Below, one piece after another: positions 1 through 8,481 of a stretch of DNA of 64,000 nt. Position numbers and translations under genes: made by a program. The notes below the pieces were generated by a model. That model saw nothing but the letters and a program-made list of their open reading frames with translations, searched no databases and was not told where the DNA came from. The first letter of the stretch is position 1. Every line of letters begins with the position of its first letter. Source of the stretch: VAXT01 sp963698015 (lineage in GTDB: Bacteria; Actinomycetota; Thermoleophilia; Gaiellales; Gaiellaceae); the NCBI GenBank assembly GCA_963698015.1, contig OY969109.1:620001-684000 (forward strand), given 5' to 3'.

Positions 1-705
1 AGCCGACGAAGCTGACCGCGGCGACGTCCGGATGCTCGAGGATCGCGTCGACCGCCACCTTGTCCCCGTGCACGACGTTGAAGACGCCGTCGGGCAGGCC
101 CGCTTCCTTGAGGAGCTCGGCGACGTAGGTCGACGCGGACGGGTCCTTCTCGGACGGCTTGAGGACGAACGTGTTCCCGCACGCGATCGCCGGCGCCCAC
201 ATCCACATCGGGACCATCGCCGGGAAGTTGAACGGCGTGATCCCCGCGACGACTCCGAGCGGCTGACGGATCGAGTAGACGTCGATCCCGGTCGAGGCCT
301 GCTCGGAGAAGTTGCCGCGGAGAAGGGTCGGGATCCCGCAGGCGTACTCGATCACCTCGAGCCCGCGCTGCACCTCGCCCTTCGCGTCCGACAGCACCTT
401 GCCGTGCTCGTCCGTGAGGATGGCCGCGATCTCGCCGAGCCGGTCGTGGACGAGCTCGCGGATCCGGAAGAAGAGCTCCTTGGCGCCGCGAGAGCGAGAC
501 CGCGCGCCAGGCCGGGAACGCCTCCTTCGCGGCCGCAACCGCCTGGCCGATCTCCTCGACCGTGGCGAAGTCGACCTCGCCGGTCTGGACACCGAGCGCC
601 GGGTTGTAGACGGGACCGCTCCGGCCCGACGCGCCGGGCAGCGGGCTTGCCGCCGATCCAGTGGCTGATCCGCCGCAGCTGCTGGGCCTCTGCGACCTCG
701 GCCAT
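1..705 (-). CDS. mmsA: Methylmalonate-semialdehyde dehydrogenase (MmsA-like), 3' part outside window, two frameshifts
   Basis: CoA-acylating aldehyde dehydrogenase that oxidises malonate or methylmalonate semialdehyde to acetyl- or propionyl-CoA in valine and beta-alanine catabolism. The N-terminus reads MAEVAEAQQLRRISHWIGGKP. After one-base shifts near 630-640 and near 483-490 the frame continues through GRSGPVYNPALG, then GKVLSDAKGEVQRGLE, the family signature TPFNFPAMVPMWMWAP and GNTFVLKPSEKDPS. The window edge cuts it shortly after the Rossmann region, so the catalytic cysteine is not visible. The ATG at 705 is preceded by TACGCT with a 6-nt spacer (leaderless-type promoter). A class III aminotransferase lies on the divergent side, a pairing typical of beta-alanine/valine breakdown. 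The family is clear; the shifts look like sequence errors. Confidence 0.85.
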
Positions 706-741
706 GCGTTCAGCGTACCGCCGCGGCGATAGGGTTGCCGA
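706..741. promoter_or_regulatory. Divergent leaderless-type promoter pair
   Basis: The 36-bp gap between two divergent ATG codons holds two -10-like boxes. AGCGTA at 712-717 reads TACGCT on the minus strand, 6 nt before the ATG at 705. TAGGGT at 730-735 lies 6 nt before the ATG at 742. No Shine-Dalgarno sequence is present for either gene, so both transcripts are inferred to start at or next to the start codon. Confidence 0.55.
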
Positions 742-1413
742 ATGGCGCTCCGAGCGACTCTCGATCTGCGTTCTCGGCGTCGCTCGTGCTCGCCGGCTGC
801 GGAGGCGGGTACGAAGAGCTCGAGCAGCGGCAGCGGGCAGACGCTACGGGCGCTGCAGTTCGGGGACGTCGCGTCCGCGCGCACGACGAAGGCGCCGTGG
901 ACCGCGCCGCGCGAACCCGATGGCCTGACCTGCAAGGCCGGTCTCGTGCCCGAGAAGGCCGAGTTCCTCCAGTACCACGTCCACGCGCACCTCGACGTGT
1001 TCGTGAACGGCAAGCCGGTGCTCGTCCCCGCGGGGATCGGGATCGACCTCGACAACCCGGCCGTGCAGACCAACACGGGACCGAACGGGCTCGTCGTCGG
1101 CGCCGGCCTGACGCAGGAGTGCGACCAGCCGTGCATCTCGCCGCTGCACACGCACGACCCGTCCGGCCTGCTGCACACCGAGACGAAGACGCCGTCGCCG
1201 AATCAGCTCGGGCAGTTCTTCACGCAGTGGGCCGTGCGCCTGACGAACGACTGCATCGGCGGCTACTGCAAGCCGGCCGTCCCGATCAAGATCTACGTCG
1301 ACGGCAAGGTCGAGGCGGGCGATCCAACGCAGATCGAGCTCAGCAACCTGCGCGAGATCGCGATCGTGATCGGCGCGCCACCTGCGACAATCCCCATGGA
1401 GTTCCCACGCTGA
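742..1413 (+). CDS. Putative secreted lipoprotein of unknown function
   Basis: 223 codons as read. The body has a histidine-rich motif HVHAHLDVFVNGKPVLVP (about residues 78-95), four cysteines and LHTHDPSGLLHTET, suggesting a metal-binding or cupredoxin-like extracytoplasmic fold, but no family is recognised with certainty. In the alternative frame the first 30 codons spell SASLVLAGC, a good lipobox. A Ser/Gly linker (TKSSSSGSGQ) then resumes in the main frame. The real N-terminus is therefore probably a lipoprotein signal hidden by two compensating indels at about 765-815. The ATG at 742 follows TAGGGT by 6 nt. The stop overlaps the next start (TGATG), so it is translationally coupled to the aminotransferase. 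Confidence 0.6.
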   Translation: MALRATLDLRSRRRSCSPAAEAGTKSSSSGSGQTLRALQFGDVASARTTKAPWTAPREPDGLTCKAGLVPEKAEFLQYHVHAHLDVFVNGKPVLVPAGIGIDLDNPAVQTNTGPNGLVVGAGLTQECDQPCISPLHTHDPSGLLHTETKTPSPNQLGQFFTQWAVRLTNDCIGGYCKPAVPIKIYVDGKVEAGDPTQIELSNLREIAIVIGAPPATIPMEFPR

Positions 1414-2732
1414 TGGCAGTCGCAGACACCAGCCGTGTGAAGACGGACGACGCGAAGTACGTCCTCCACTCCTGGTCGGTCCGCTCGGCGATCGACCCGA
1501 TCCCGATCGCGGGCGCCGAGGGCCGGTACTTCTGGGACTTCGACGGGAAGCGCTACCTCGACTTCGCGTCGCAGCTCGTCAACGTCTCGCTCGGGCACCA
1601 GCACCCGAAGGTGATCGCCGCGATCAAGGAGCAGGCGGACCGTCTGACGACGATCGGGCCGATGATGGCGAACGAGCAGCGCTCCGAGCTGGCGCGGCTG
1701 CTGGACGAGGTCACGCCCGGCGACCTGACGATGTCGTTCTTCACGAACGGCGGCGCGGAGGCGAACGAGAACGCGATCAAGCTCGCGCGCTGGTACACGG
1801 GGCGGCACAAGATCGTCACGCGCTACCGCTCGTACCACGGCGCGACCGCCGGCGCGATCTCGGCGACGGGCGACCCGCGGCGCTGGCCCGCCGAGCCCGG
1901 GCTGCCGGGCATCGTCCGCATGCTCGACCCGTACACGTACCGCTGTCCCGCCGGACACCCGGATCCGTGCCCCGTCTGCACGGGCGCGCCGCACCTCGAG
2001 GAGATCCTCCAGTACGAGGGGGCGCAGAACGTGGCCGCGGTGCTGATCGAGACGATCACCGGGACGAACGGCGTCATCCCGCCGCCGCCGGGCTACCTGC
2101 AGGCCGTGCGCGAGGTGTGCGACCGACACGGGATCCTGCTGATCCTCGACGAGGTGATGGCCGGCTTCGGGCGCACCGGCAAGTGGTTCGCCTGCGAGCA
2201 CTGGGACGTCGTGCCGGACATCATCACGATGGCCAAGGGGATCAACTCGGGCTACGTGCCGCTCGGGGCGATGACGATCTCGGCGGAGATCGCGGACTGG
2301 GTGCGCGACGAGTACTTCGCCGGCGGGCTCACCTACTCAGGGCACCCCTTGGCTTGTGCTGCCGCCGTTGCATCCATCGAAGCGTTCCGCGAGGAGGGGA
2401 TCGTCGAGAACGCGGCGGAGATGGGCGAGGTGCTCGGCGACGGGCTCGCGGCACTGGCCGACAAGCACGAGTCGATCGGCGAGGTGCGGGGCCTGGGCCT
2501 GTTCTACGGCGTCGAGCTCGTCAAGGATCGCGCGACGCGCGAGCCGCTCGTGCCGTTCAACGCCTCAGGTGAGGCGTTCGCACCGATGGCGAAGATCGCG
2601 AAGGCCGCGCTCGCGAGCGGGCTCTACCTGATGACACACTGGAACGTGATCATCGTCGCGCCGCCGCTGACGATCACGCGCGACGAGCTCGACGAAGGCC
2701 TCGAGAAGCTCGACGCCGCTCTCGCCGCCTGA
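1413..2732 (+). CDS. Class III (omega) aminotransferase
   Basis: PLP-dependent aminotransferase of 439 residues, the usual length for the taurine/beta-alanine/putrescine-pyruvate group. It shows YLDFASQLVNVSLGHQHP near residue 50, the FTNGGAEANENAIKLAR cofactor-phosphate region, the PLP-ring aspartate in ILLILDEVMAGFGRTG and the Schiff-base lysine in ITMAKGINSGYVPLGAM. A small cysteine-rich insert (CPAGHPDPCPVC) sits mid-domain. It probably transfers the amino group of a terminal amine to pyruvate, giving a semialdehyde. The divergent MmsA-type dehydrogenase suggests beta-alanine or 3-aminoisobutyrate as substrate, which is inference. The start overlaps the previous stop. A hairpin follows the stop. 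Confidence 0.88.
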   Translation: MAVADTSRVKTDDAKYVLHSWSVRSAIDPIPIAGAEGRYFWDFDGKRYLDFASQLVNVSLGHQHPKVIAAIKEQADRLTTIGPMMANEQRSELARLLDEVTPGDLTMSFFTNGGAEANENAIKLARWYTGRHKIVTRYRSYHGATAGAISATGDPRRWPAEPGLPGIVRMLDPYTYRCPAGHPDPCPVCTGAPHLEEILQYEGAQNVAAVLIETITGTNGVIPPPPGYLQAVREVCDRHGILLILDEVMAGFGRTGKWFACEHWDVVPDIITMAKGINSGYVPLGAMTISAEIADWVRDEYFAGGLTYSGHPLACAAAVASIEAFREEGIVENAAEMGEVLGDGLAALADKHESIGEVRGLGLFYGVELVKDRATREPLVPFNASGEAFAPMAKIAKAALASGLYLMTHWNVIIVAPPLTITRDELDEGLEKLDAALAA

Positions 2733-2778
2733 TCTTTGGCCCGCGCTCGCAGACGATCAACATCTGAAAACAGCATCA

Positions 2779-2805
2779 GGGCCAGATCCGAACGGGGTCT
2801 GGCCC
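2779..2805 (+). terminator. Hairpin terminator after the aminotransferase
   Basis: Perfect 8-bp inverted repeat GGGCCAGA / TCTGGCCC with an 11-nt loop, 46 nt after the aminotransferase stop and before the next start at 2849. There is no U-tract, as is common in G+C-rich actinobacteria. Confidence 0.6.
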
Positions 2806-2848
2806 GTTCGCTGACTAACCGGCGGGCGCCGGCGTCGTCCGAACCCGT

Positions 2849-3613
2849 ATGAGGCGCGGCCCCGGCCTGATCGCATTGACCCTGCTGTTGGCTCTTTCCG
2901 GCTGCGGGGGAAGCAAGACGAGCTATCCCAAGACAGCGACGATGATCGGCCCCATCGGCCAGAACGAGGACGCCGTCTGGGTCTACCGCCCCGCCGGCAA
3001 GCCGAAGGACCTCGTCGTCTTCTTCCACGGGCAGGGCGGCCCGGACGAGGCGACGCCGAAGAACCACCTCCCGTGGATCAGGCATCTCGTCAAGCGTGGA
3101 AGCATCGTCGTCTACCCGCGGTTCGAGGTCTTCTTCACGCAGGACCCGATCCCTCACATCGCCTCGGGCGTCCGCGCGGCGACGCAGCGCGTCGACGTCC
3201 ACGGGCTTCCCGTGCTCGCGCTCGGGTACTCGCGGGGCGGCGCGCTGGCCGTGGAGTACGGAGCCGTCGCGCCGAAGAACAAGCTGCCGGTTCCGGGGGA
3301 GATCATGAGCATCTTCCCGGCCTCCGTCGGGAACGAGGGGCACATCGTCGACTTGAAGCCGCTCGACCACTCGACTCAGCTCGTGATCCAGATGGGCCAG
3401 GCGGACCGCATCGTCGGCCGCACGGGCGCGCGGCACCTGCTGCGCCGCCTCCAGGAAGGCGGGTTCCCGGCGCGGAACGTCCGGCTCGACTTCGTCAGCT
3501 CACGGCCCGGTTTCGTCGCGGACCACGCCGCGCCGCTCCGCACCACGGCCGCCGCGCAGACCGCCTTCTGGAGCGTCGCGGACGAGCTCCTCGCTGAGCT
3601 CAACAAGAGCTAG
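2849..3613 (+). CDS. Alpha/beta-hydrolase-fold lipoprotein
   Basis: 254 residues. A lipoprotein signal is visible (RRGPGLIALTLLLALSGCGG, lipobox LSGC), so the mature protein should be anchored outside the membrane. Hydrolase features follow: VVFFHGQGG (oxyanion region, near residue 55), the nucleophile elbow ALGYSRGGAL (Ser near 126), an acid candidate in GQADRIVG and a late histidine in FVADHAAPL. The substrate is unknown; esterase or peptidase-like activity is plausible. It converges with holB, and both genes end in the same CTAG (3610-3613), one stop codon on each strand. Confidence 0.78.
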   Translation: MRRGPGLIALTLLLALSGCGGSKTSYPKTATMIGPIGQNEDAVWVYRPAGKPKDLVVFFHGQGGPDEATPKNHLPWIRHLVKRGSIVVYPRFEVFFTQDPIPHIASGVRAATQRVDVHGLPVLALGYSRGGALAVEYGAVAPKNKLPVPGEIMSIFPASVGNEGHIVDLKPLDHSTQLVIQMGQADRIVGRTGARHLLRRLQEGGFPARNVRLDFVSSRPGFVADHAAPLRTTAAAQTAFWSVADELLAELNKS

Positions 3614-4692
3614 CGCGGGACTGCGGGCCTGGCCAGCTCGCGGTGGAGCTTGACGAAGAGCGCTTCGAGGGCGAGTCCCGCCTGGAGCTGGAGCTCCTCG
3701 AACAGTCGCCACGTCTCCCGGACGGTCTCCGCAGCAGCCTCGGCGCCCGGGAGCTGGTCGAGGGTCGCATCGTCCCGAAGCTCAGCGAGCCGGTCGACGT
3801 GCGCAGCGGCCGACTCGGCTCCGGCCGCGACGACGACGAGGTCGCGGTACCACGCCTCGAGCTCCTCGAGGCAGAGCAGGATCTCCTCGCGCTCCGCGCC
3901 GCGCATCGCACGGCGAGTCCGCTGCTCCTTCTCGCGGCCCGTCAGGTCGAGCTCCTCGTTCTCCGCCTGCGCGCGCTCCTTCGCCTCTTCGGCCCGCTCG
4001 CCGGAGATCGCCATCAGCCGCGCCGACGCCTCGCCAGGCTGGAAGCCGGGCTCCCGGTAGACCGAGCGCGCCACCTCGAGCACCGCCTCGCGCCGCCGCG
4101 CCGCCTCCGGATCGAGCAACCGGTCGACCCGGTCGAGCCGCCCCCGAGCCACGCGCGCGAGCGCCGTCGCCTCGTGCTCGGACAGCTCGGGCGAACGGGC
4201 CACGATCTCGTCGCGCACCGTCGCCTCTGCGAGCCGCCGGAACGGGACGAGCTGGCAACGAGAGCGGATCGTGTCCGGCAACGGTCCGAGGTCGTCCGCG
4301 ACGAGCACGGCCACGGCGTACGGCGGCGGCTCCTCGAGATCCTTGAGCAGCGCATCCGCGGCGTCCTCGTTCAGCGTGTCCGCGCCGAACACGAGGTAGA
4401 CGCGACGATCCGCCTCGAACGGGCGCATGTGCAGGTCGTGGTGCAGCTCGCGGATCGCATCGATCCGGATCTGGTCGCCGAGCGGCTCGAGCACGTAGAG
4501 GTCCGGATGCGCGCGGCGCTCGACCCGACGCGGATCGCCGAGCAGCGCTCCCGCGAACCCGAGCGCGGCGCGGCGCTTCCCCACGCCCGGCGGCCCGTGG
4601 AAGAGGTACGCGTGCGCATGCCCCTCGGCGAGCGCGGCGTCGAGCAGGCGGCGCGCCTCGGCCTGCTCAGGAAAGCCCTGGAAGCCTGTCAC
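3610..4692 (-). CDS. holB: DNA polymerase III delta-prime subunit
   Basis: Clamp-loader subunit of the replicative polymerase. The chosen GTG start (VTGFQGFPEQAEARRLL) overlaps the end of tmk by 26 nt; the open frame continues upstream to 4809 but that part is inside tmk. The 360-residue product has a P-loop-like GPPGVGKR (33-40), the segment DALLKDLEEPP and the SRC motif (IRSRCQLVPFRRL) of clamp-loader ATPases, then a variable alpha-helical C-terminal half rich in Arg, Glu and Ala. The P-loop ends KR rather than KT/KS, in line with delta-prime often being a non-hydrolysing subunit. The tmk-holB pair is conserved in many bacteria. Confidence 0.9.
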   Translation of the reverse strand: MTGFQGFPEQAEARRLLDAALAEGHAHAYLFHGPPGVGKRRAALGFAGALLGDPRRVERRAHPDLYVLEPLGDQIRIDAIRELHHDLHMRPFEADRRVYLVFGADTLNEDAADALLKDLEEPPPYAVAVLVADDLGPLPDTIRSRCQLVPFRRLAEATVRDEIVARSPELSEHEATALARVARGRLDRVDRLLDPEAARRREAVLEVARSVYREPGFQPGEASARLMAISGERAEEAKERAQAENEELDLTGREKEQRTRRAMRGAEREEILLCLEELEAWYRDLVVVAAGAESAAAHVDRLAELRDDATLDQLPGAEAAAETVRETWRLFEELQLQAGLALEALFVKLHRELARPAVPR

Positions 4693-5263
4693 GCACCTCC
4701 TTCGCAACCTCGTCGGCGGGCCGAGAGGCGTCGATCGTCGTGATCCGGCCCGCGAAGGCCGAGCCCAGCTCCCGGTACGCCTTGTCCACCTCGCGCAGGA
4801 ACGCGTCACCTTCGCGCTCGATCCTGTCCTCCGGAGGCCCGGAGCGGCGCCGCGCTTCCTCGGGATCGACGAGCAGGAGGAACGTCACATCGGGAAGAAT
4901 GCCGCGGATCGCGTTCACGTTCAGAGCGAGCACGCGGTCGACGCCCAGCCCGCGGGCGATGCCCTGGTACGCGAGCGACGAGTCCAGGTAGCGATCGCAC
5001 ACGACGTCGGCCCCGCGCTCGAGCGCCGGCTGGATCACCTCCGCGACGAGCTCGGCGCGCGCCGCGGCGAAGAGCGCGGCCTCGGCCCACGGTGAAATCT
5101 CGGGCCCCTCGAGGACCAGCGCGCGCACCAGCTCTCCGAGCTCCGTCCCGCCGGGCTCCCGCGTGAGGACGACATCCCGCCCGGCCTCCTCGAGGTGCTG
5201 CCGGAGAAGCTCGGCCTGGGTCGTCGTCCCGGAGCCGTCCAGCCCCTCGAAGGTAACGAACAC
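4667..5263 (-). CDS. tmk: Thymidylate kinase with atypical P-loop
   Basis: 198 residues, normal for dTMP kinase, which phosphorylates dTMP to dTDP. Signatures: TREPGGTELGELVR (34-47), CDRYLDSSLAYQGIARG (the DRY/SxxAYQ segment) and an Arg-rich LID-like region (EEARRRSGPPEDR). The P-loop reads EGLDGSGTTTQ, with Thr where the phosphate-binding Lys of GxxGxGK[ST] is expected; the bases (tccgggacgacgacc) are unambiguous in the given sequence. The start is GTG at 5263, preceded by TATCCT 6 nt upstream and sharing its promoter with the divergent epimerase gene. It overlaps holB downstream. Confidence 0.92.
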   Translation of the reverse strand: MFVTFEGLDGSGTTTQAELLRQHLEEAGRDVVLTREPGGTELGELVRALVLEGPEISPWAEAALFAAARAELVAEVIQPALERGADVVCDRYLDSSLAYQGIARGLGVDRVLALNVNAIRGILPDVTFLLLVDPEEARRRSGPPEDRIEREGDAFLREVDKAYRELGSAFAGRITTIDASRPADEVAKEVRDRLPGLS

Positions 5264-5280
5264 CGGCTTAGGATACGAGC
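5264..5280. promoter_or_regulatory. Bidirectional leaderless-type promoter, -10 boxes overlapping
   Basis: Only 17 bp separate the GTG codons of tmk (minus) and the epimerase (plus). The heptamer TAGGATA at 5269-5275 contains TAGGAT for the plus strand (6-nt spacer to the GTG at 5281). Its complement contains TATCCT for the minus strand (6-nt spacer to the GTG at 5263). Transcription in the two directions should be mutually exclusive at this site. Confidence 0.6.
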
Positions 5281-6183
5281 GTGGCGGTGCTCGTCACCGG
5301 AGGAGCGGGGTTCATCGGCTCGCACGTCGCAGAAGCGCTCGTCGCGCGCGGCGAGGAGGTCGTCGTCCTAGACGACCTCTCGTCCGGCAAGCGGGAGAAC
5401 CTCCCGGACGGCGTGGAGCTGGTCGAGGGCGACGTGCGCGAGCCGCAGGACGAGCTCTTCGCGGGCGTGAAGCCGACCGTCTGCTACCACCTGGCGGCGC
5501 AGATCGACGTGCGGGTCTCGGTCGCTCGGCCGGAGCACGACGCCCAGGTCAACGTGCTGGGGACGGTCAACCTCCTTCAGGCGGCGCTCGAGCACGGGAC
5601 GCAGGTCGTCTTCAGCTCGACCGGCGGCGCCATGTACGGCGAGTGCGACGGCCCCGCAGCAGAGGACGCGGCGCGCCTGCCGATCTCGCCGTACGGGACG
5701 TCGAAGCTCGCCGCGGAGGAGTACCTCGCGACGTACAACCGGCTCTACGGGACACGTCACGTCTCGCTGCGGTACGGGAACGTGTACGGCCCGCGGCAGG
5801 ATCCTCACGGCGAGGCGGGAGTCGTGTCGATCTTCTTCAGCACCCTGCTCGCGGGCGAGGCGCCGAAGGTGTTCGGGGACGGCGGCCAGACTCGCGACTA
5901 CGTGTACGTGGGCGACGTCGCCCGCGCGACCCTCGCGGCCTCGGGGCTCGACGGCAGCGTCTACAACGTGGGCACCGGGCGGGAGACTTCGGTGGTCGAG
6001 CTGCTCGACCTGTGCCAGCGAATCGCGGGGACGAGGTTCGACGCGACGTTCATGCCTCCGCGTCCGGGCGAGATCCAACGCTCCGTCCTCGATCCGAGCC
6101 GCGCCGTGGACGAGCTGGGCTGGCGGCCCGAGCACAGCCTCGAGGACGGGCTCCGCGAGACCTACGAGTTCTTCCGCGGGTAG
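5281..6183 (+). CDS. NAD-dependent sugar-nucleotide epimerase (GalE-like extended SDR)
   Basis: 300-residue extended short-chain dehydrogenase. The NAD motif is VLVTGGAGFIGSHVAEAL (residues 3-20), followed by the D of VVLDDLSSGKRENL. The active site has FSSTGG with catalytic Tyr/Lys in ISPYGTSKLAAE, and the substrate region has YGPRQDPHGEAGVVSIF and GQTRDYVYVGDVARA. This is the UDP-glucose/UDP-N-acetylglucosamine 4-epimerase or related dehydratase group. The exact sugar cannot be fixed. Nearby membrane polymerases suggest a role in envelope polysaccharide synthesis. The GTG start is leaderless-type. Confidence 0.88.
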   Translation: MAVLVTGGAGFIGSHVAEALVARGEEVVVLDDLSSGKRENLPDGVELVEGDVREPQDELFAGVKPTVCYHLAAQIDVRVSVARPEHDAQVNVLGTVNLLQAALEHGTQVVFSSTGGAMYGECDGPAAEDAARLPISPYGTSKLAAEEYLATYNRLYGTRHVSLRYGNVYGPRQDPHGEAGVVSIFFSTLLAGEAPKVFGDGGQTRDYVYVGDVARATLAASGLDGSVYNVGTGRETSVVELLDLCQRIAGTRFDATFMPPRPGEIQRSVLDPSRAVDELGWRPEHSLEDGLRETYEFFRG

Positions 6184-6221
6184 GGAGGAACGCCGCGGGC
6201 CGGAGCGAATCCGGTCCGTCC

Positions 6222-6701
6222 GTGGAGATCTCGGCCCCAGAGCTCCGCCCGCATCACTCGCGGACAGCCCTGCTCGTTGCGAGCGGCGTCGTAGCGATCG
6301 GGCTCGTGCTGCTGCTGATCGTCGCCGTCGGAATGATGTCGAAGCCGTCGACCGCGGACGCGAAGCGCGCGCCCATCAAGCATCGCGCTCCGGGACGTCC
6401 GGAGCCGGCGCGGCCGACGCTCACCCGCGCCCAGACCTCGGTGCTCGTCCTGAATGCGAACGGCATCTCGGGAGCGGCCGCAACCGAGGCCTCGCGCGCG
6501 CGTGCGCGCGGGTACAAAATCTCGGGGACAGGGAACACGGCGCTGACCCACGGCCAGAGCGTCGTCCTCTACCGCCCGGGGCACCGACCGGAGGCGAAAC
6601 GCCTGGCGCGCGACGAGGGCATCCCGCTGGTCGGGCCGCTCGACGGCATCACGCCGCGCCAGCTCCACGGCGCGCAGGTCGTCATCGTCCTCGGCACCTA
6701 G
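6222..6701 (+). CDS. LytR_C-domain membrane-anchored protein
   Basis: 159 residues from a GTG at 6222. There is a single transmembrane helix (residues about 17-42, ALLVASGVVAIGLVLLLIV), a Pro/Arg/Ala-rich linker, and a C-terminal LytR_C domain: TSVLVLNANGISGAAATEA, then SVVLYRPGHRPEAKRLA, ending VVIVLGT. LytR_C domains accompany LytR-CpsA-Psr enzymes that attach polymers to peptidoglycan; here the domain stands alone. It lies 38 nt after the epimerase gene and is probably co-transcribed with it. A palindromic terminator region follows. Confidence 0.75.
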   Translation: MEISAPELRPHHSRTALLVASGVVAIGLVLLLIVAVGMMSKPSTADAKRAPIKHRAPGRPEPARPTLTRAQTSVLVLNANGISGAAATEASRARARGYKISGTGNTALTHGQSVVLYRPGHRPEAKRLARDEGIPLVGPLDGITPRQLHGAQVVIVLGT

Positions 6702-6710
6702 CCCCTCGAG

Positions 6711-6744
6711 ACAGGTCCGGGGACCTGGTCCCGGGACATGTCCC
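6711..6744. terminator. Clustered palindromes between convergent genes
   Basis: CAGGTC and GACCTG (6712-6717 and 6722-6727, loop CGGG) form one hairpin. GTCCCGGGAC and the perfect 12-mer GGGACATGTCCC (6733-6744) overlap just after it. They sit between the stops of the LytR_C gene (6701) and the convergent membrane-protein gene (6747), consistent with a bidirectional terminator. Confidence 0.55.
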
Positions 6745-6746
6745 GC

Positions 6747-8481
6747 TCAGCGGAGGCGGTAGAAGGAGAGACGGTTGTCCGCGCTCGTGAGCGGCGTTGA
6801 GCCCGTGGCCGCGACCAGCTGCTGGCCGATCGCCGCGCCGCCGTCCTGGTAGCCGAAGCGGTCGAGGTAGATCCCCGCGAACCCGGCCGCCTTCACGTCG
6901 CTGACCATCTTCGGACACCGGCTCGCGCGAGACATTCGCGCTCCAGTCGTCGCCGCGCCCCTTGACGACGCCGTAGCTCCAGCGCAGGTCGTCCGAGTGC
7001 AGGTACCCACGGAACAGGTCGTAGTCGGCCATCGCCACGAGCGACGGCGCCTCCGGGAACGGGCGATGCGGCAGCTGGAAGATCATCGACCCCGCAGGCA
7101 CCTGCGCCTCGACCGCGTGCACGAAGTCGCCGTCGCTGCGGTACTGAGCCGCAACCGCCGCGTACGCCGGCTCGTAGGTCCGGCTCGTCTGGTCGAGCGC
7201 GCCGAGGACGACGACGAGCCCGAGCACCCCGAGCCCCGCCACGGCACCCGCCCGCCACCGCCCGCGCATCCACGCCAGCCCGCGGTCGAATCCGAGCCCC
7301 ACCGCGATCAGCCCGAAGAACCCGATGAAGATCGACAACCGGTTCCAGGCCCGGATCTGCGGTTCGACCGCCGCCACGAACGCCGAGAACCCCCCGGTCC
7401 ACGCGAACATCAACGCCAGCAGAGCCGCCACGCCCGTCCGCCCCGCGAGATCCCCCGCGAAGCGCCGCCCGGGGCTCGCCAGCTGCACGAAGCAGACGAG
7501 CAGCAACCAGAGGAACCCGAGCGCAGCCACGATCCCGAGCCCCGTGTTCGCCCGCGCCTCGGTCACCGGGAACTTCTCGTCGTACTTCTGCCGCAGGCGG
7601 GCCAGCTCGCCGATCCGGTGCTGCTCGATCGGCAGCACGAGCTGCGCGAACTTGAGCCCGTAGAGCTCCGACTCGAAGGCCCCACGGTTCGCGACGGCGT
7701 GGTTCCGCCCGTGCTCCGCCCAGTAGACGAACGACGGCGCGAGCGTCACCAGCGAGAGCGCGAGGATCGTCCCGGCCACGGCCCCGCCGTCCAGGACGGG
7801 GCGCCAACTGCGCAGGCCGATCGCCCGCACGAGCGCGCCCCCCGCGACGAGGACGATCGTGAACGCCGAGTAGTAGTACCCGCCCGACGCGAACGCGATC
7901 ACCGCGCAGAGCGCGAGCGTGCCCAGCGTCGCCCGCCGCGAGCCGAACAGCGGCCGCTCGCCGAGGACGGCCAGCACGAGATACGCCCCGAGCGGCACCG
8001 CGTAGTAGGCGCCGAGCAGCAGGTGATCCTCGCCGCGCGTGAAGTGGTACGGCATGACCGTGAAGAGCACGGAGCACGCGATCGACGCTGCCCGCGAGAG
8101 CCCGAGCCGCCGCAGGACGAGGTACGCACTTAGCCCGACCGCCGGAAAGGTCAGCAGGAAGAACAGATTGAGCACGACCGCCGAGTCCGAGGTGAACAGC
8201 CCGAGGAACTTCCAGACGAACACGTCAAGCAGGTCGCCGCTCACGTTCGGAAAGTCGAAGAGCTGCTGCGTCCCGGGCGCGCCGAGGCTCGGGTTGTGCC
8301 AGAACCAGCCGTGCTCGAGGATCCCCTTCAGAACCGAGTGGTAGAAGTTCGCGTCGCCCAGGTATGCGTACGGCACGTGCAGCGAGCCGCGCCAGGGCCG
8401 GAGCACGAGGAACCCCGCGAGCGTCCCCAGCGCCGCAGCCAGCGCCGCGTAGCCCGCTTCCTCCCAGCGCCTCAGGCGCAC
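6747..8481 (-). CDS. Polytopic GT-C-like membrane glycosyltransferase, one frameshift
   Basis: About 577 residues with roughly a dozen hydrophobic segments (for example YAALAAALGTLAGFLVL near the start). The first extracytoplasmic loop contains YLGDANFYHSVLKGILEHGW, typical of uncharacterised YfhO/GT-C-like membrane proteins that handle lipid-linked sugars. A one-base shift near 6905-6915 moves the end to another frame, where it closes as VKAAGFAGIYLDRFGYQDGG and DNRLSFYRLR; without the correction the frame would run on to 6682. Its start overlaps the end of the O-antigen-ligase-like gene by 10 nt, so the two are one operon. Substrate unknown. Confidence 0.68.
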
